DNA from: Vibrio sp. PID17_43
Lineage (GTDB): Bacteria; Pseudomonadota; Gammaproteobacteria; Enterobacterales; Vibrionaceae
Assembly: GCF_002608565.1 (NCBI RefSeq)
Contig: NZ_LIXM01000006.1
Location: forward strand, 62,001 to 126,000
Length of the DNA stretch: 64,000 bases
Direction: 5' to 3'
Part shown: positions 9,167 through 18,299 of the stretch, piece after piece
Numbering within the stretch: position 1 is the stretch's first letter
How the letters are laid out: every line of letters starts with the position of its first letter
Program-made: the position numbers and the translations under genes
The notes under the pieces: generated by a model
What the model saw: only the letters and a program-made list of their open reading frames with translations
Told to the model about the DNA's origin: nothing
Database searches by the model: none

Positions 9167-10072
9167 CTAGCTAGCAAGTGATACAAAGAAAAGCATCATG
9201 ACAGGAACAAGTAGGCTTAGGATAAAGCCGCTAACAATCGCAACAGGCACACAACGAACCCCTCCTGTGGTTTGAATCACGGGTAGAGTGAAGTCCATTG
9301 CAGTAGCGCCAGCATAGCCAATGGCGGTGCAAGGGTAACGACGAATAAATAGTGGAATTGCCACGAGCGCAACTAATTCACGCATCAATTCGATTAAGAA
9401 TGACGCACCACCGAAAACAGGCCCAAAAGCATCACCCATCAAAATGCCAGCGAGTGAATACCAACCAAATCCTGAAGACATCGCAAGCGCTTTATACAAA
9501 GGTATATCAAGAAAAACAGAAGCCATTGCTCCGCCTATCATACAAGTGGCAATTATGATGCTAGCAATCGCCATTCCTTGTTTATTAAGCAAGATTTGTC
9601 TTAATGTGAGGCCACTGTTGCGTAGCTGAATGCCAATAAAAAACAGGAGGAGAAATAAAATCCATTCACTGGCGGTGTCTACCCAAGAAAGCCCTATCGG
9701 CAAGAGAAGGCCAAGTACTAATCCTCCGCCGACAACGATAATGAGCTTACAGGATTCCAGCACCATTGAAGATAAAGGAAGATTTTTTTGAGATTGATCG
9801 GTCTGCAATGGAAGCAATTTATCAACGATAGGTAAAGCGCATAGGTTACATAGGCTCAAGCAGACAAAAAAGGTACCAGCATAAAGTAAAATGGTCTGTA
9901 AATTACTGCCTAGGTTGTCTAATGCCGCTAAGCTCAAGCCCATTAAAGACAATATGACATAAATGAGGTACGACGTTGATTGATTTATTTTCTCAAGAAT
10001 CGAAGCACGAGAAATTGGTATTAAATACCCCACAACAAGTGGGGCGAAGATAAATAACATCCCTGAAAACAT
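9167..10072 (-). CDS. lysO: Lysine exporter LysO (YbjE family)
   Basis: This inner-membrane protein of ~301 residues with about eight to ten hydrophobic helices matches E. coli LysO/YbjE, which exports L-lysine and the toxic analogue thialysine. Matching landmarks are the start 'MFSGMLFIFAPLVVGYLIP', 'LLLFFIGIQLRNSG', 'SSGFGWYSLAGIL' and 'GATAMDFTLPVIQ'. The ATG at 10072 agrees with the family start; the TTG nine codons upstream is unlikely. AAGGA lies 13 bases before the ATG, a little far. In E. coli lysO is controlled by ArgP and a lysine riboswitch; no such riboswitch is evident in the short upstream gap here. Confidence 0.88.
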   Translation of the reverse strand: MFSGMLFIFAPLVVGYLIPISRASILEKINQSTSYLIYVILSLMGLSLAALDNLGSNLQTILLYAGTFFVCLSLCNLCALPIVDKLLPLQTDQSQKNLPLSSMVLESCKLIIVVGGGLVLGLLLPIGLSWVDTASEWILFLLLFFIGIQLRNSGLTLRQILLNKQGMAIASIIIATCMIGGAMASVFLDIPLYKALAMSSGFGWYSLAGILMGDAFGPVFGGASFLIELMRELVALVAIPLFIRRYPCTAIGYAGATAMDFTLPVIQTTGGVRCVPVAIVSGFILSLLVPVMMLFFVSLAS

Positions 10073-10174
10073 AAAGCTCAAGCATTCCTTATGAGGCAAG
10101 TCGAGTAAATTAAACCCTCATGCATGATGACGGGGCATTAGATTTTACGTGACTGTGTATTGTTGATGTAATAA

Positions 10175-11095
10175 TTAGAGACCGCTGGTACGTAGAACGT
10201 CGTTGATTTTATTTTTGAAGAGCGTGTCATTCATGTTGCTTAAATCAAACAAAACTTCAGCGCCAGTGACATTAAATTCGACTTCGTGGTCTTCAATTCG
10301 CTCATCTTGACTGCGGAACATCAGCAAGTGATTGGCAATTCGCGCGATGTCTAAATAGCTAACATCAGGTCTGATTTCTTGATACTTTTCATTCGATGAG
10401 ACTTCTCTAAAGTCATTATCAAACCCCCAACTTTCCAAAACCAGTTTACTGGTCGCTGAGCAACGAGTTTGGAAAATTTGCAAAGCAATATCAGCGTCGA
10501 GGTAATTCCCTTTATCCAAGTAAAGGTGGTATTCGCTAATTAAGCAGAATAAGCCTATATCCGCTAATAAACCGACCAGTAATGCCTTTTCTTGTTCAAG
10601 GTGCCCATAAGTGTCAGGCTCATGTTTACGAAACTCTTGAGCCACCAGTACCATGGTGGCACCAAGCTCTCGTGAAACCGCAGCACTTTTCATCAATATA
10701 GCGTTACACTCTTTAGTGAGATTAACGGAATGTTTGAGCTGCTCAATCGATTGAGCGGTTACGATGTCCCTTACTCGAAGAATTCCAAGGCGCGAAACGG
10801 CAGTCGTCAAGTCCGTACATGTGATATTGCGACGATTGAACATCACGGAATTGGCAACTCGAATAACTACAGCTGCAAGACCAGGGTCTTCTAAAAGTGC
10901 GTTAGCAATTTCAACAATAGTTGTACTTTCATCGGTACAAAGTGTTTGAATTTTTAAGACGACATCAGGGATGGGAGGGAGAGAAATTTTCCCTGTAGAA
11001 ATCGATTGCTCTACTAACTGAGCGAACTCTGACTCCAGTGCTTTTATGAGCTTGTCTTTATTATTTGGCAGCCAAAAAAATGATAAATGTTCCAT
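10175..11095 (-). CDS. HDOD domain protein
   Basis: This 306-residue cytoplasmic protein has a single HDOD domain (~35-240), a catalytically inert relative of the HD phosphohydrolase fold found in signalling proteins. Visible features are 'LPPIPDVVLKIQTL', the helix 'EIANALLEDPGLAAVVIRVANS' split across the domain entry, and 'GLLADIGLFCLIS'. A C-terminal ~65-residue acidic tail follows. No output domain such as GGDEF or EAL is attached. It lies divergently next to tfoX, with a ~370-bp gap between the two starts that holds a CRP site. HDOD proteins in vibrios act in signalling, but the partner of this one is not known. Confidence 0.85.
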   Translation of the reverse strand: MEHLSFFWLPNNKDKLIKALESEFAQLVEQSISTGKISLPPIPDVVLKIQTLCTDESTTIVEIANALLEDPGLAAVVIRVANSVMFNRRNITCTDLTTAVSRLGILRVRDIVTAQSIEQLKHSVNLTKECNAILMKSAAVSRELGATMVLVAQEFRKHEPDTYGHLEQEKALLVGLLADIGLFCLISEYHLYLDKGNYLDADIALQIFQTRCSATSKLVLESWGFDNDFREVSSNEKYQEIRPDVSYLDIARIANHLLMFRSQDERIEDHEVEFNVTGAEVLFDLSNMNDTLFKNKINDVLRTSGL

Positions 11096-11255
11096 TAGAA
11101 TATTGTGCTAGAGAGCTTTCATACATTTTACATCCACAGCGTGTGACTTTTCAATCAAATGCGCAATCGATAACGATAGTTTTCACGTTTAGCATATGAT
11201 TATGTGATTATTGATACGTGAACCGTCAAAAAAATAGCGTTCTAATTGTCACTGG

Positions 11256-11271
11256 TGTGATTTTCGTCACA
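11256..11271. promoter_or_regulatory. Perfect CRP binding site upstream of tfoX
   Basis: TGTGA-N6-TCACA is complete at 11256-11271, centred ~202 bp before the tfoX ATG. TTGGCA (11289-11294) followed by TAACTT after 16 bp, or TATGAT at 11333-11338, are possible promoter boxes. Either would put CRP at an upstream activating position. sxy/tfoX genes are CRP-controlled in other gamma-proteobacteria. Confidence 0.8.
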
Positions 11272-11465
11272 TGTATTGAGTTTGTGATTTGGCATCTGTG
11301 ACGGAGATCCTAACTTATTTTTTAACGTTAAGTATGATTGACTTAGTTGGTAAGCACAATTCACATAAATATCGCCAACATATCGACATTTTTTTATTCG
11401 CAACAAGCTGCTGTTTATCTGGTGACATCGCTAATCGGGGTAATTTATTCAGATTAAAGAGGTCA
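11272..11465 (+). other. Long untranslated leader of tfoX
   Basis: The frame is open from 11289, but the conserved TfoX N-terminus starts only at 11466, so this stretch is best read as the 5' UTR. In V. cholerae the tfoX leader represses translation and is opened by pairing with the TfoR small RNA. The leader here has the right length and place, but I cannot fold it or locate TfoR, which is not recognised in this window. Confidence 0.6.
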
Positions 11466-12053
11466 ATGGACATGACAGACCAAGCTTTTTTTAACTATGT
11501 AAGTAATTTTAGTAAGTATCAGAAACGCTCAATGTTCGGCGGAATAGGTTTGTTTAGTAATGATGCCATGTTTGCTCTAGTAAGTAACGATAGTTGTTAT
11601 TTACGTGGTGGAAATGGCTTAGACAAAGAATTTACTCAACTGAACTGCGAAAAATATAAGCACGTCAAAAAACAAACGACGGCAACGGTAAATTATTATG
11701 ATGTAACCGAGCTTTTTGATTCGGAATTTTCGGGATTGGATGCTCTATTACAAAAATCGATAGATTGCTCAATTAAAGAGCGAAAGTACCAGAAGTCTTC
11801 TGAAAGCAGACGCTTGCGTGATTTACCAAACATGCAACTCACTCTTGAACGCATGGTCAAGAAAGCGGGTATTGATGATGTTGATACGTTTTTGTCAATC
11901 GGACCAGTAGAAACATTTAATAAAGTGAAAGCGGCATACGGTAGTGATGTTGATGTGAAGCTTTTATGGAAGTTTGCCGGTGCGGTTGACGGTGTGCATT
12001 GGAAATTAATCCAAGAGCCGCGCAAGAAGCAACTTCTGGCTATGTGTGAATAA
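11466..12053 (+). CDS. tfoX: TfoX, master regulator of chitin-induced natural competence
   Basis: TfoX (Sxy) switches on the type IV pilus and DNA-uptake genes, together with CRP, when vibrios grow on chitin. The 195-residue product has an N-terminal TfoX domain ('FSKYQKRSMFGGIGLFSND' at ~12-30) and a C-terminal TfoX domain ('LRDLPNMQLTLERMVKKAGI', then 'LLWKFAGAVDGVHW'). It matches V. cholerae TfoX over its length. The start at 11466 follows that protein ('MDMTDQ'). The ATG at 11472 has better spacing to AGAGGT (11458-11463) and is possible. The gene is monocistronic, with a perfect CRP box and a long leader in front. Confidence 0.93.
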   Translation: MDMTDQAFFNYVSNFSKYQKRSMFGGIGLFSNDAMFALVSNDSCYLRGGNGLDKEFTQLNCEKYKHVKKQTTATVNYYDVTELFDSEFSGLDALLQKSIDCSIKERKYQKSSESRRLRDLPNMQLTLERMVKKAGIDDVDTFLSIGPVETFNKVKAAYGSDVDVKLLWKFAGAVDGVHWKLIQEPRKKQLLAMCE

Positions 12054-12124
12054 ACGATACCGAAGTGGTTTTAAATAAAACTGGTTAACGATGTATACGA
12101 GTTGAGGCAACGCGCTCTGAATCT

Positions 12125-12151
12125 TATATCTTGGAGTCACTTGGGCATATA
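12125..12151 (+). repeat. Short dispersed intergenic repeat, copy 1
   Basis: The stretch TATATCTTGGAGTCACTTGG and the following GCATATA resemble segments at 16981-17003 and, inverted, 63096-63113. All three are in intergenic DNA. Confidence 0.4.
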
Positions 12152-12270
12152 GCGTTTATGACGATTGACTCGTTTAGGATGAAGTAGGTGAGTCATAAAA
12201 GAGAGAATTGAAAGCGGACGAAGGGAAATGGATGCTTTGACTACTTCGTCGAGTTCGTTATCTCAAAATA

Positions 12271-12299
12271 AAAAACCGAGGCATTAACCTCGGTTTTTA
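12271..12299. terminator. Terminator of the outer-membrane protein gene
   Basis: A 10-bp stem (12272-12281 with 12289-12298) with A-rich and T-rich sides can act in both directions. It is 17 bp past the stop of the minus-strand gene. Confidence 0.85.
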
Positions 12300-12315
12300 T
12301 GTTTAGTTCTAATGC

Positions 12316-12864
12316 TTAAAACTTGAAACGGGTAGTGAACATTACCTGATCACCATAGAAGTCGTTGATACGCGCTTCAGCACCTAGAGAAAATAGCTCT
12401 GTAGAGTGGAAACGTGCGTAAGCAGAACCCATCCAATCATCGTCATTGTCAATAGACACGTAACCCACTTTTCCGCCTACTTCTAGTTGAGGCCCAAGCC
12501 ATTGGCGCACTCCTAGGTTAAGTTCCATACCAACGTCAGTACTACTAGAAGAGGATGGTTGTACAACCCGCATCAGCATTGCACCAGTTAGATCTGCCCA
12601 GTTATTGAGTGGTGAGTGGAAACCAAAACCTGCGGCAGAATCGAAATCGCTTTCGAACTCAGAGTCAATACGAGCGATGATGTGCGCGTTTGGGTGAATT
12701 GATTTACTAAAACCAGCACCAAATGTTAAAGGGCTTGCACCAATTCTTGCTTCGAAGTAGTCGTAGCTAAAGTTGCTCATGGTTGCCGGGGCGTTGCGAT
12801 CGTTTGCGGCAAGCGCGTGGCTTGATGCCAACAAAAGGGCTGTGGCTAATAATGTTTTACGCAT
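12316..12864 (-). CDS. Small outer-membrane beta-barrel protein, hypothetical
   Basis: The 182-residue precursor begins with a clear signal peptide ('MRKTLLATALLLASSHALA', cleaved around residue 19). The mature part has alternating polar and hydrophobic strands with many glycines, such as 'GMELNLGVRQWLG' and 'LEVGGKVGYVSID'. It ends in 'TRFKF', and a C-terminal phenylalanine is the usual outer-membrane assembly signal. Length and pattern suggest an eight-stranded barrel. I cannot assign a specific family or substrate. It is a single gene between tfoX and the two-component genes, with its own terminator. Confidence 0.7.
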   Translation of the reverse strand: MRKTLLATALLLASSHALAANDRNAPATMSNFSYDYFEARIGASPLTFGAGFSKSIHPNAHIIARIDSEFESDFDSAAGFGFHSPLNNWADLTGAMLMRVVQPSSSSSTDVGMELNLGVRQWLGPQLEVGGKVGYVSIDNDDDWMGSAYARFHSTELFSLGAEARINDFYGDQVMFTTRFKF

Positions 12865-13063
12865 AACTAACGATAAACCTTGTTCAATGTTTCCATGGAT
12901 TCAAGTAACCACTTGAACCATATTCTAATTTATTCGACATCATAATAAAAACCATGGTCTACGACCATTAAAAATATGTCGATGTTTTGTCAAATGATGC
13001 CATTGTGCTAGTTTCTGAGCAAAAATCGTGCCGCGATGTTAAGGTGATAGATTTAATTATCCG

Positions 13064-13561
13064 TCATTCGCCAAAGCTACTCCGTCTTGCTGCCATTGCA
13101 TTTAAGATGGTTTCAGAATCAAGAATGGTGGTCCACGATAATAGATCCTCGTCATTCTCAATCATAAATGTAGTGAGCTGAGCGACGAGAGTTTCTCTTA
13201 ACTCTTTGCCTGTCCAAGGTTTGGCAATGTAGTAGTCTAGACTCGCGTGGTTTACCGCCTCTACCGTGTCTTCCAAGTCTGCTTGTCCGGTGAGGAGGAG
13301 TTTGCGTGCCGCTTTAGTATGACTATTTTGACTAAGTTCAATTAAAAAGCTGATACCCGTTTGTTCTGGCATGATGTGATCGCAAAGAATAAGCGCGAGC
13401 TGAACACCATCTTCCGCCAGTTCTTCGATAACTTGCTTCGCTTCCGTAACCGACTGCGCGCCTTCTACAACAAAGTTATCTTCGAATGGGATCAAATCTT
13501 GAAGGACACTGTCCAAGACCTCTCTTTCGTCATCCACGCATAAAATCAGATATTTAGTCAT
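13064..13561 (-). CDS. Response regulator, receiver domain with short helical tail
   Basis: This 165-residue protein has one receiver domain (~4-125) and no DNA-binding or enzymatic output domain. The acidic pocket Asp10-Asp11, the phosphoryl acceptor Asp61 in 'LCDHIMPEQTG', Thr91 and Lys114 ('AKPW') are all present, so it should accept phosphate. The C-terminal ~40 residues look helical. Its ATG overlaps the stop of the upstream kinase gene (ATGA, 13558-13561) and has its own AAGGA site, so the two are translationally coupled and very likely partners. The output is unknown; it may act by protein-protein contact. Confidence 0.9.
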   Translation of the reverse strand: MTKYLILCVDDEREVLDSVLQDLIPFEDNFVVEGAQSVTEAKQVIEELAEDGVQLALILCDHIMPEQTGISFLIELSQNSHTKAARKLLLTGQADLEDTVEAVNHASLDYYIAKPWTGKELRETLVAQLTTFMIENDEDLLSWTTILDSETILNAMAARRSSFGE

Positions 13562-15498
13562 TCTTCATTTCCTTCTCGTATGATAGGTAACCAGACTGTC
13601 ATGCAAGTGAAGTGGCCGACTTCCGATTCCACTTCTATCCAGCCTTTGTGGCTCGCAACGATTTGCTGACAGATAGACAGTCCTATACCTAGGCCGAAGT
13701 TACCTTCTTTTTTTGTTGTAAAATTGAGTTCAAAAATGGCTTGTTGTTGTGATTCTGGAATACCGCTGCCATTATCTTTAAATGAAATTACTGCGTAGGT
13801 TTGATGGTTTTTTGTGGCTAATTTTGATTGAATCGCGAGTGTCCCTTTTTCAGGGAATGCATCAATGGCATTGGAAATTAAGTTCGTCCAAACTTGTTGC
13901 AATGCAACTGGTTGACAAAGTGTATAGGGAAGCTCGGCATAGTCAGTGGTGACATGGTGCATCTTGAGCTTATTCTCAAATATCACTAGCGTATCTTCGA
14001 TACCTTCATGTAAGTCTGCGTAGTGCAAGCTCTCATCATCCGAGCGGGCATAACCTTTCAAGCTTTTGACCATATCGGCGATTCTAGCGGCACAAACATG
14101 AATAGAACGTAGTGATACGCCAGCCTGGTGATAGTGATCCAGTGTGCCGAGTGTTTGTAAAGTGTCCGTTTTTTGGCGTTTTAATTGAGAGATGAGCTCT
14201 AAGTCTCGTTCCAGACCTAAATTCACCATTTTTTTGGCTAATGTCCTATTTGGGAGTGCAGGAGTCAGTTGCTTTACTCTCTCTCTTAGTTCGGCCGTTG
14301 AGGTGGGAGTTGTACTTTTTGCTCGGGTCAATAATTCCACGCCTTTGGTCTGGATATCCTGGGAGGGGAGCGCGTTAAGTATGAGTTCTAAGGTCGACGA
14401 GAGGTTTTCTACCCCCCGCAATATTGCAGCTATGGGGTTGTTTAGCTCATGGGCAACGCCAGCAACAAGCTGACCAAGCATAGCCATCTTCTCACGTTCA
14501 ATTAATTGCTGGTGAGCAGACTCCAAAGACTCTAAGGTTTTTTGCAATTTTAGTTTTGTATTGATACTACGTTGGAGACGCCGGTTAAAGTGGCGCAACA
14601 GCAGGTTAGTAAATAGGGGCAATAGGTTAGAGTTGCTTTGCATCACTTTCCGGAAAACATTGCGATCAAGTTTGATCACTTCAGTTTGAGTTAGCGTGAG
14701 TGCCGTTGAAAAGGATCTCTCCCCCGTGACAAAGGACATACCTCCTACAATATTGCCTTTTGAATGACGCACCACTTCTCTTTGCATCCCCAATTCATCC
14801 CTTTTATAAAGCGCCACTTCACCTTTGGTAATGAACCACAGAAAACAATTAGGTTCTCCTTCAATGGTCAGAAAGTGTTCAGGGGAATAGGTGCGACAGG
14901 CGTTAGTGTCGTCATTTTGTTGGAAAAAGTGCTCTAGTGCACTCACAACTTGCTCGGTTAAATCATGGTCGGAAAGGGCATGATAGTCATTCAAAAAACC
15001 AGCTTGGTAGTTGTGCATTTGATGCTCGATGTGAGCGCGCAACAATTTGTGCTGGTCTAGAATTTGACTGTAGTTGAGTAAGTCATCTTTTTCATAGCGC
15101 AGAATAAATTGCGTCAGTTCTTTTTGTGCTGTTTGGAGAAGCACGTTGTCCGGAAGAGGCTTAGTTAAACAATGATCGAGTCGGCCTTCGTTAACTGCAG
15201 TTAGAATGGCGTCAATGTCTGAGGAACAGCTGATCAGAATTTTTCGGGCCCGTTTAGTGTGAGGCTCTCGGTCAAGTCCAATAAGAAAATCAACGCTATT
15301 AAAATTGCCATGATGGCTCGCGATGACGAGGGCGACCGTTTGTTGGCGCAGCTCTATCTCTTTTAATGCAAGTGTTGCTTCTTCTATTGATTCAGCAGAG
15401 AGGATATCAAACTTGCTAGAAAAAGCGGTCAGCTCCAATCGAAATTGCTCGGCACTGTTGGGGTTATTATCAAGGCACAATACAGCGTAGCGGTTCAC
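13558..15498 (-). CDS. Hybrid histidine kinase: degenerate receiver, cyclic-nucleotide-binding domain, HisKA-HATPase
   Basis: This 646-residue protein lacks membrane segments. Residues ~1-125 fold like a receiver, but the position of the phospho-acceptor Asp is Ser61 ('LVIASHHGNF') and the acidic pair is reduced to Asp10-Asn11, so it is a pseudo-receiver. Residues ~195-305 are a cyclic-nucleotide-binding-like domain ('FLWFITKGEVALYKRDE', 'GNIVGGMSFVTGERSFS'). A coiled linker leads to the H box 'VAHELNNPIAAI' (His350) and an HATPase domain with N box 'NLISNAIDAF' and G boxes 'DNGSGIP' and 'GLGIGLSICQQIV'. The start is GTG with GGAG 11 bases upstream. It is coupled to the downstream response regulator. 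The input ligand is not known. Confidence 0.9.
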   Translation of the reverse strand: MNRYAVLCLDNNPNSAEQFRLELTAFSSKFDILSAESIEEATLALKEIELRQQTVALVIASHHGNFNSVDFLIGLDREPHTKRARKILISCSSDIDAILTAVNEGRLDHCLTKPLPDNVLLQTAQKELTQFILRYEKDDLLNYSQILDQHKLLRAHIEHQMHNYQAGFLNDYHALSDHDLTEQVVSALEHFFQQNDDTNACRTYSPEHFLTIEGEPNCFLWFITKGEVALYKRDELGMQREVVRHSKGNIVGGMSFVTGERSFSTALTLTQTEVIKLDRNVFRKVMQSNSNLLPLFTNLLLRHFNRRLQRSINTKLKLQKTLESLESAHQQLIEREKMAMLGQLVAGVAHELNNPIAAILRGVENLSSTLELILNALPSQDIQTKGVELLTRAKSTTPTSTAELRERVKQLTPALPNRTLAKKMVNLGLERDLELISQLKRQKTDTLQTLGTLDHYHQAGVSLRSIHVCAARIADMVKSLKGYARSDDESLHYADLHEGIEDTLVIFENKLKMHHVTTDYAELPYTLCQPVALQQVWTNLISNAIDAFPEKGTLAIQSKLATKNHQTYAVISFKDNGSGIPESQQQAIFELNFTTKKEGNFGLGIGLSICQQIVASHKGWIEVESEVGHFTCMTVWLPIIREGNEE

Positions 15499-15683
15499 GA
15501 GTGTTTGAGCTCCGGTTATCAGTTAGCAAATTTACCATACCAATTTAGTGCGCTAATGAGTGAGAGCTAGGTTTTATTCTTGACTAATGGGCTAGGGTAA
15601 GCATCAATACTCTGATTTGTCTCAATGTTTTATCCGCTTTAGGTTTAGGTTAGACTGAACAAAAATACTTAAAAAGTGACATT

Positions 15684-16946
15684 ATGGAAAATTTAAAAAA
15701 AATCGGTGCAATCGGTGGTGCTGTTGTACTTGCGCTTTGTTGGCCGCTGGCGGTTGGGCAAATTGGCCAATCCATCATTGAGGATGGTATTGCCAATATG
15801 AATGATGGAACAGTTAAGGGGGAAATCGTTAAATACGATCGTGGCTACCTTTCATCTTTGGTGCTGACTCGCTATACGGTTGTCGATCCCGTGTTAAAAA
15901 CACAGCTGGAGCGCGATGGGTTGGCAACAACATTTGATGTGACTAGCAAGGTAAGCCATGGCCTCACCAGTCTGACGGCTGATTCCACGTTAGTTGATAG
16001 CGCTTTCTTACCTCTTACTATGCACAGCCAAACTCAACTTAATGGCAACACGGCATTTACCCTTGATCTCGATAGTTGGAGTTACCAGAATGAAGCACAA
16101 GGCGTTTCTTTCTCGACTAGCCCAGTACAAGTGACAGGGGATGTCACCGTGTTAGGTGATTTGAACTATCAAGTGTCTGTGCCTTCTGTTCAAGTCGATT
16201 TTGCGAATGGCGAAGAGTTCCACCTCAGTAATTTAACTGGACAAGGTAAAGGCAAGCAAGCAAAAGGGTATTGGTTAGGCGAGCAGACTTTCACGTTACA
16301 AAAGTTGGATGTGGTTGATGCGACACTTGCGCCGGTTTTCATGATAGAGAATGCAAGCTATCGTGGTCATACCAAGTTAGATGAAGCGGGTGAGAAGCTC
16401 AATAGCGATCTGAATATTAGCGCGAAGAAAATGCATCTGACAGATGGGACACAAGTAGACGATTTTAAACTGGACTTCTCTATTGCTGATGTAGATAGTC
16501 AGTCGTTTGATCAAATAATGTCGATATATCAAAGTTCTCCCCTGTTAGATGATCAAGACATTAAAAGTTTATTGCCTCATATTAATACGTTGTTTGATAA
16601 AGGTTTCCGTCTTTCAGTAAACGAACTGTCTTTAGCGTTTGGTGAAGGTAAGTTCCGCAATGAATGGCAATTGTCTGTGCCTCAAGGAACGACTGATATT
16701 ACTCAGGACCCAATGAAACTCGTGACGGCGACTAATGGCTCATTAAGTACCTATTTTTCTGATGAGTTAGTGGATCTTTACCCATTCATTCAGGAGAGTA
16801 TTGACGAGTTAATGGTGATGGAAATGATTGAAAAAACTGACAGCGGTTACGAGTTGAAAGCACAAATATCGGACGGAAAGTTGAAGTTCGAAAATGGGCA
16901 AGAGTTTTCTTTAATAGCCTTACTCATGCCGGCTTTGATGCAGTAG
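15684..16946 (+). CDS. DUF945 (YdgA-like) family protein
   Basis: This 420-residue protein begins with a short basic stretch and a hydrophobic segment (~8-27), either an uncleaved anchor or a signal sequence. The rest is rich in beta-strand-forming residues, as in the DUF945/YdgA family of envelope proteins. Family-like features are the N-terminal 'GAVVLALCWPLAVGQIGQ' and the early 'IVKYDRGYLSSLVLTRYTV', in which the repressive duplicated strand pattern starts. The molecular role of YdgA-like proteins is not established, and nothing else in the sequence suggests one. It is a single gene with a terminator at 17031-17060. Confidence 0.8.
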   Translation: MENLKKIGAIGGAVVLALCWPLAVGQIGQSIIEDGIANMNDGTVKGEIVKYDRGYLSSLVLTRYTVVDPVLKTQLERDGLATTFDVTSKVSHGLTSLTADSTLVDSAFLPLTMHSQTQLNGNTAFTLDLDSWSYQNEAQGVSFSTSPVQVTGDVTVLGDLNYQVSVPSVQVDFANGEEFHLSNLTGQGKGKQAKGYWLGEQTFTLQKLDVVDATLAPVFMIENASYRGHTKLDEAGEKLNSDLNISAKKMHLTDGTQVDDFKLDFSIADVDSQSFDQIMSIYQSSPLLDDQDIKSLLPHINTLFDKGFRLSVNELSLAFGEGKFRNEWQLSVPQGTTDITQDPMKLVTATNGSLSTYFSDELVDLYPFIQESIDELMVMEMIEKTDSGYELKAQISDGKLKFENGQEFSLIALLMPALMQ

Positions 16947-16980
16947 AGGATTGCTACCCACACCCGTATCGCAGTATCGA

Positions 16981-17003
16981 TATCTTAAGGTCATTTGGGT
17001 ATA
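16981..17003 (+). repeat. Short dispersed intergenic repeat, copy 2
   Basis: TATCTTAAGGTCATTTGGGT plus ATA aligns with 12125-12151 and with the complement of 63096-63113. Confidence 0.4.
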
Positions 17004-17030
17004 CAAAGTGAGTTTTAACTTTTTCATTTT

Positions 17031-17060
17031 AAAAAGAGGTCGTAAGACCTCTTTTCTTGT
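17031..17060 (+). terminator. Terminator after the DUF945 gene
   Basis: A perfect 10-bp stem (17032-17041 with 17046-17055), loop GTAA and a T-rich tail. Confidence 0.9.
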
Positions 17061-17127
17061 TTTTATCCTTGTAAAAACGTGATATTACTTTCTTTGTAAT
17101 CTTTATTTAGCAGGAGCAATGAGCATC

Positions 17128-18222
17128 ATGGAACAAAATACGGACAACGTATTTAACTTCAGTGCAGGGCCAGCAGGTCTGCCTAAAGCAGTCATGCAGC
17201 AAGCACAAAAGGAGCTAATTAACTGGCAAGGTCTGGGTACTTCAGTGATGGAAATCAGTCACAGAAGTAAAGAATTCATCAAGGTTGCAGAAGAGGCTGA
17301 GCAAGACTTGCGCGATCTTCTGAGCATTCCAGATAACTATAAAGTACTGTTTTGCCAGGGTGGTGCTCGAGCTCAATTCGCTGCTGTGCCGCTAAACCTA
17401 TTAGGTAACGCGGAAACAGCGACTTACATTGATGGTGGATACTGGGCAGAAAGTGCGGTTGTAGAAGCCCAAAAATACTGTGAACCAGATGTATTCAACG
17501 CTAAGACTGAAATTGAAGGTAAAGTGGCGATTTTACCTGCAAGTGAGTGGCACATTTCTCCGGATGCGGCGTACGTGCATTTTTGTCCAAATGAAACCAT
17601 TGATGGTGTTGAAATCAATGATTTACCGGTAACGGACAAACCAATCGTTGCTGATATGTCATCGAACATCTTATCGCGAGAAATCGATGTCTCTAAATAC
17701 GGTGTTATCTATGCTGGCGCGCAGAAGAACATCGGTCCATCGGGTATTGCAATCGCCATTGTTAGAGATGATCTACTTGGTTTAGCTAAAGAAGTACTGC
17801 CAAGTATTCTAGATTACACGGTACTGGCAGAGAAAGAATCGATGTTCAATACGCCACCAACGTTTGCTTGGTATTTATCAGGGCTGGTATTCAAATGGCT
17901 CAAAGGGCAGGGTGGTGTCAAAGCGATGGAACAGGTGAATCGTGAGAAAGCACAACTGATTTATGATTACATCGATCAGTCTGATTTCTATAGTAACAAT
18001 GTATACAAGGTAAATCGTTCATTAATGAACGTACCCTTTCAACTAGCAAAACCAGAGCTCGATGCTACGTTCTTAGAATTGGCAGACGCAAAAGGTTTGA
18101 AAGCGTTAAAAGGTCATCGTGCAGTCGGCGGTATGCGCGCGTCGATTTACAACGCAATGCCGTTAGAGGGGGTTCAAGCCTTGGTTGACTTCATGCGCGA
18201 ATTTGAGCGAGAGTACGCTTAA
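17128..18222 (+). CDS. serC: Phosphoserine aminotransferase SerC
   Basis: SerC transfers an amino group from glutamate to 3-phosphohydroxypyruvate in serine synthesis, and also acts in pyridoxine synthesis. The 364-residue protein opens with the hallmark '[17 protein letters not shown]'. The PLP lysine lies in '[12 protein letters not shown]', and 'EISHRSKEF' and '[12 protein letters not shown]' are typical substrate-binding segments. I prefer the ATG at 17128, which gives the usual family N-terminus and sits 11 bases after AGGAG. The ATG at 17119 is only two bases from that site. The gene is flanked by terminators, so it is transcribed alone, unlike the serC-aroA operon of enterobacteria. 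Confidence 0.96.
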   Translation: MEQNTDNVFNFSAGPAGLPKAVMQQAQKELINWQGLGTSVMEISHRSKEFIKVAEEAEQDLRDLLSIPDNYKVLFCQGGARAQFAAVPLNLLGNAETATYIDGGYWAESAVVEAQKYCEPDVFNAKTEIEGKVAILPASEWHISPDAAYVHFCPNETIDGVEINDLPVTDKPIVADMSSNILSREIDVSKYGVIYAGAQKNIGPSGIAIAIVRDDLLGLAKEVLPSILDYTVLAEKESMFNTPPTFAWYLSGLVFKWLKGQGGVKAMEQVNREKAQLIYDYIDQSDFYSNNVYKVNRSLMNVPFQLAKPELDATFLELADAKGLKALKGHRAVGGMRASIYNAMPLEGVQALVDFMREFEREYA

Positions 18223-18246
18223 TCACGACCTGTGATATAATCCTTT

Positions 18247-18277
18247 AAAGCGTCGCAATTGCGGCGCTTTTTGTTTT
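18247..18277 (+). terminator. Terminator after serC
   Basis: The stem AAAGCG-T-CGCAA / TTGCG-G-CGCTTT (18247-18270) has one G-T wobble and is followed by TTGTTTTT. Confidence 0.85.
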
Positions 18278-18299
18278 TCTATAGATGTAAATTTCTAAT

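Noticed and set aside
11289..11465. In-frame N-terminal extension of tfoX
   Set aside because: The conserved TfoX N-terminus and the AGAGGT site place the start at 11466; the upstream frame looks like non-coding leader.
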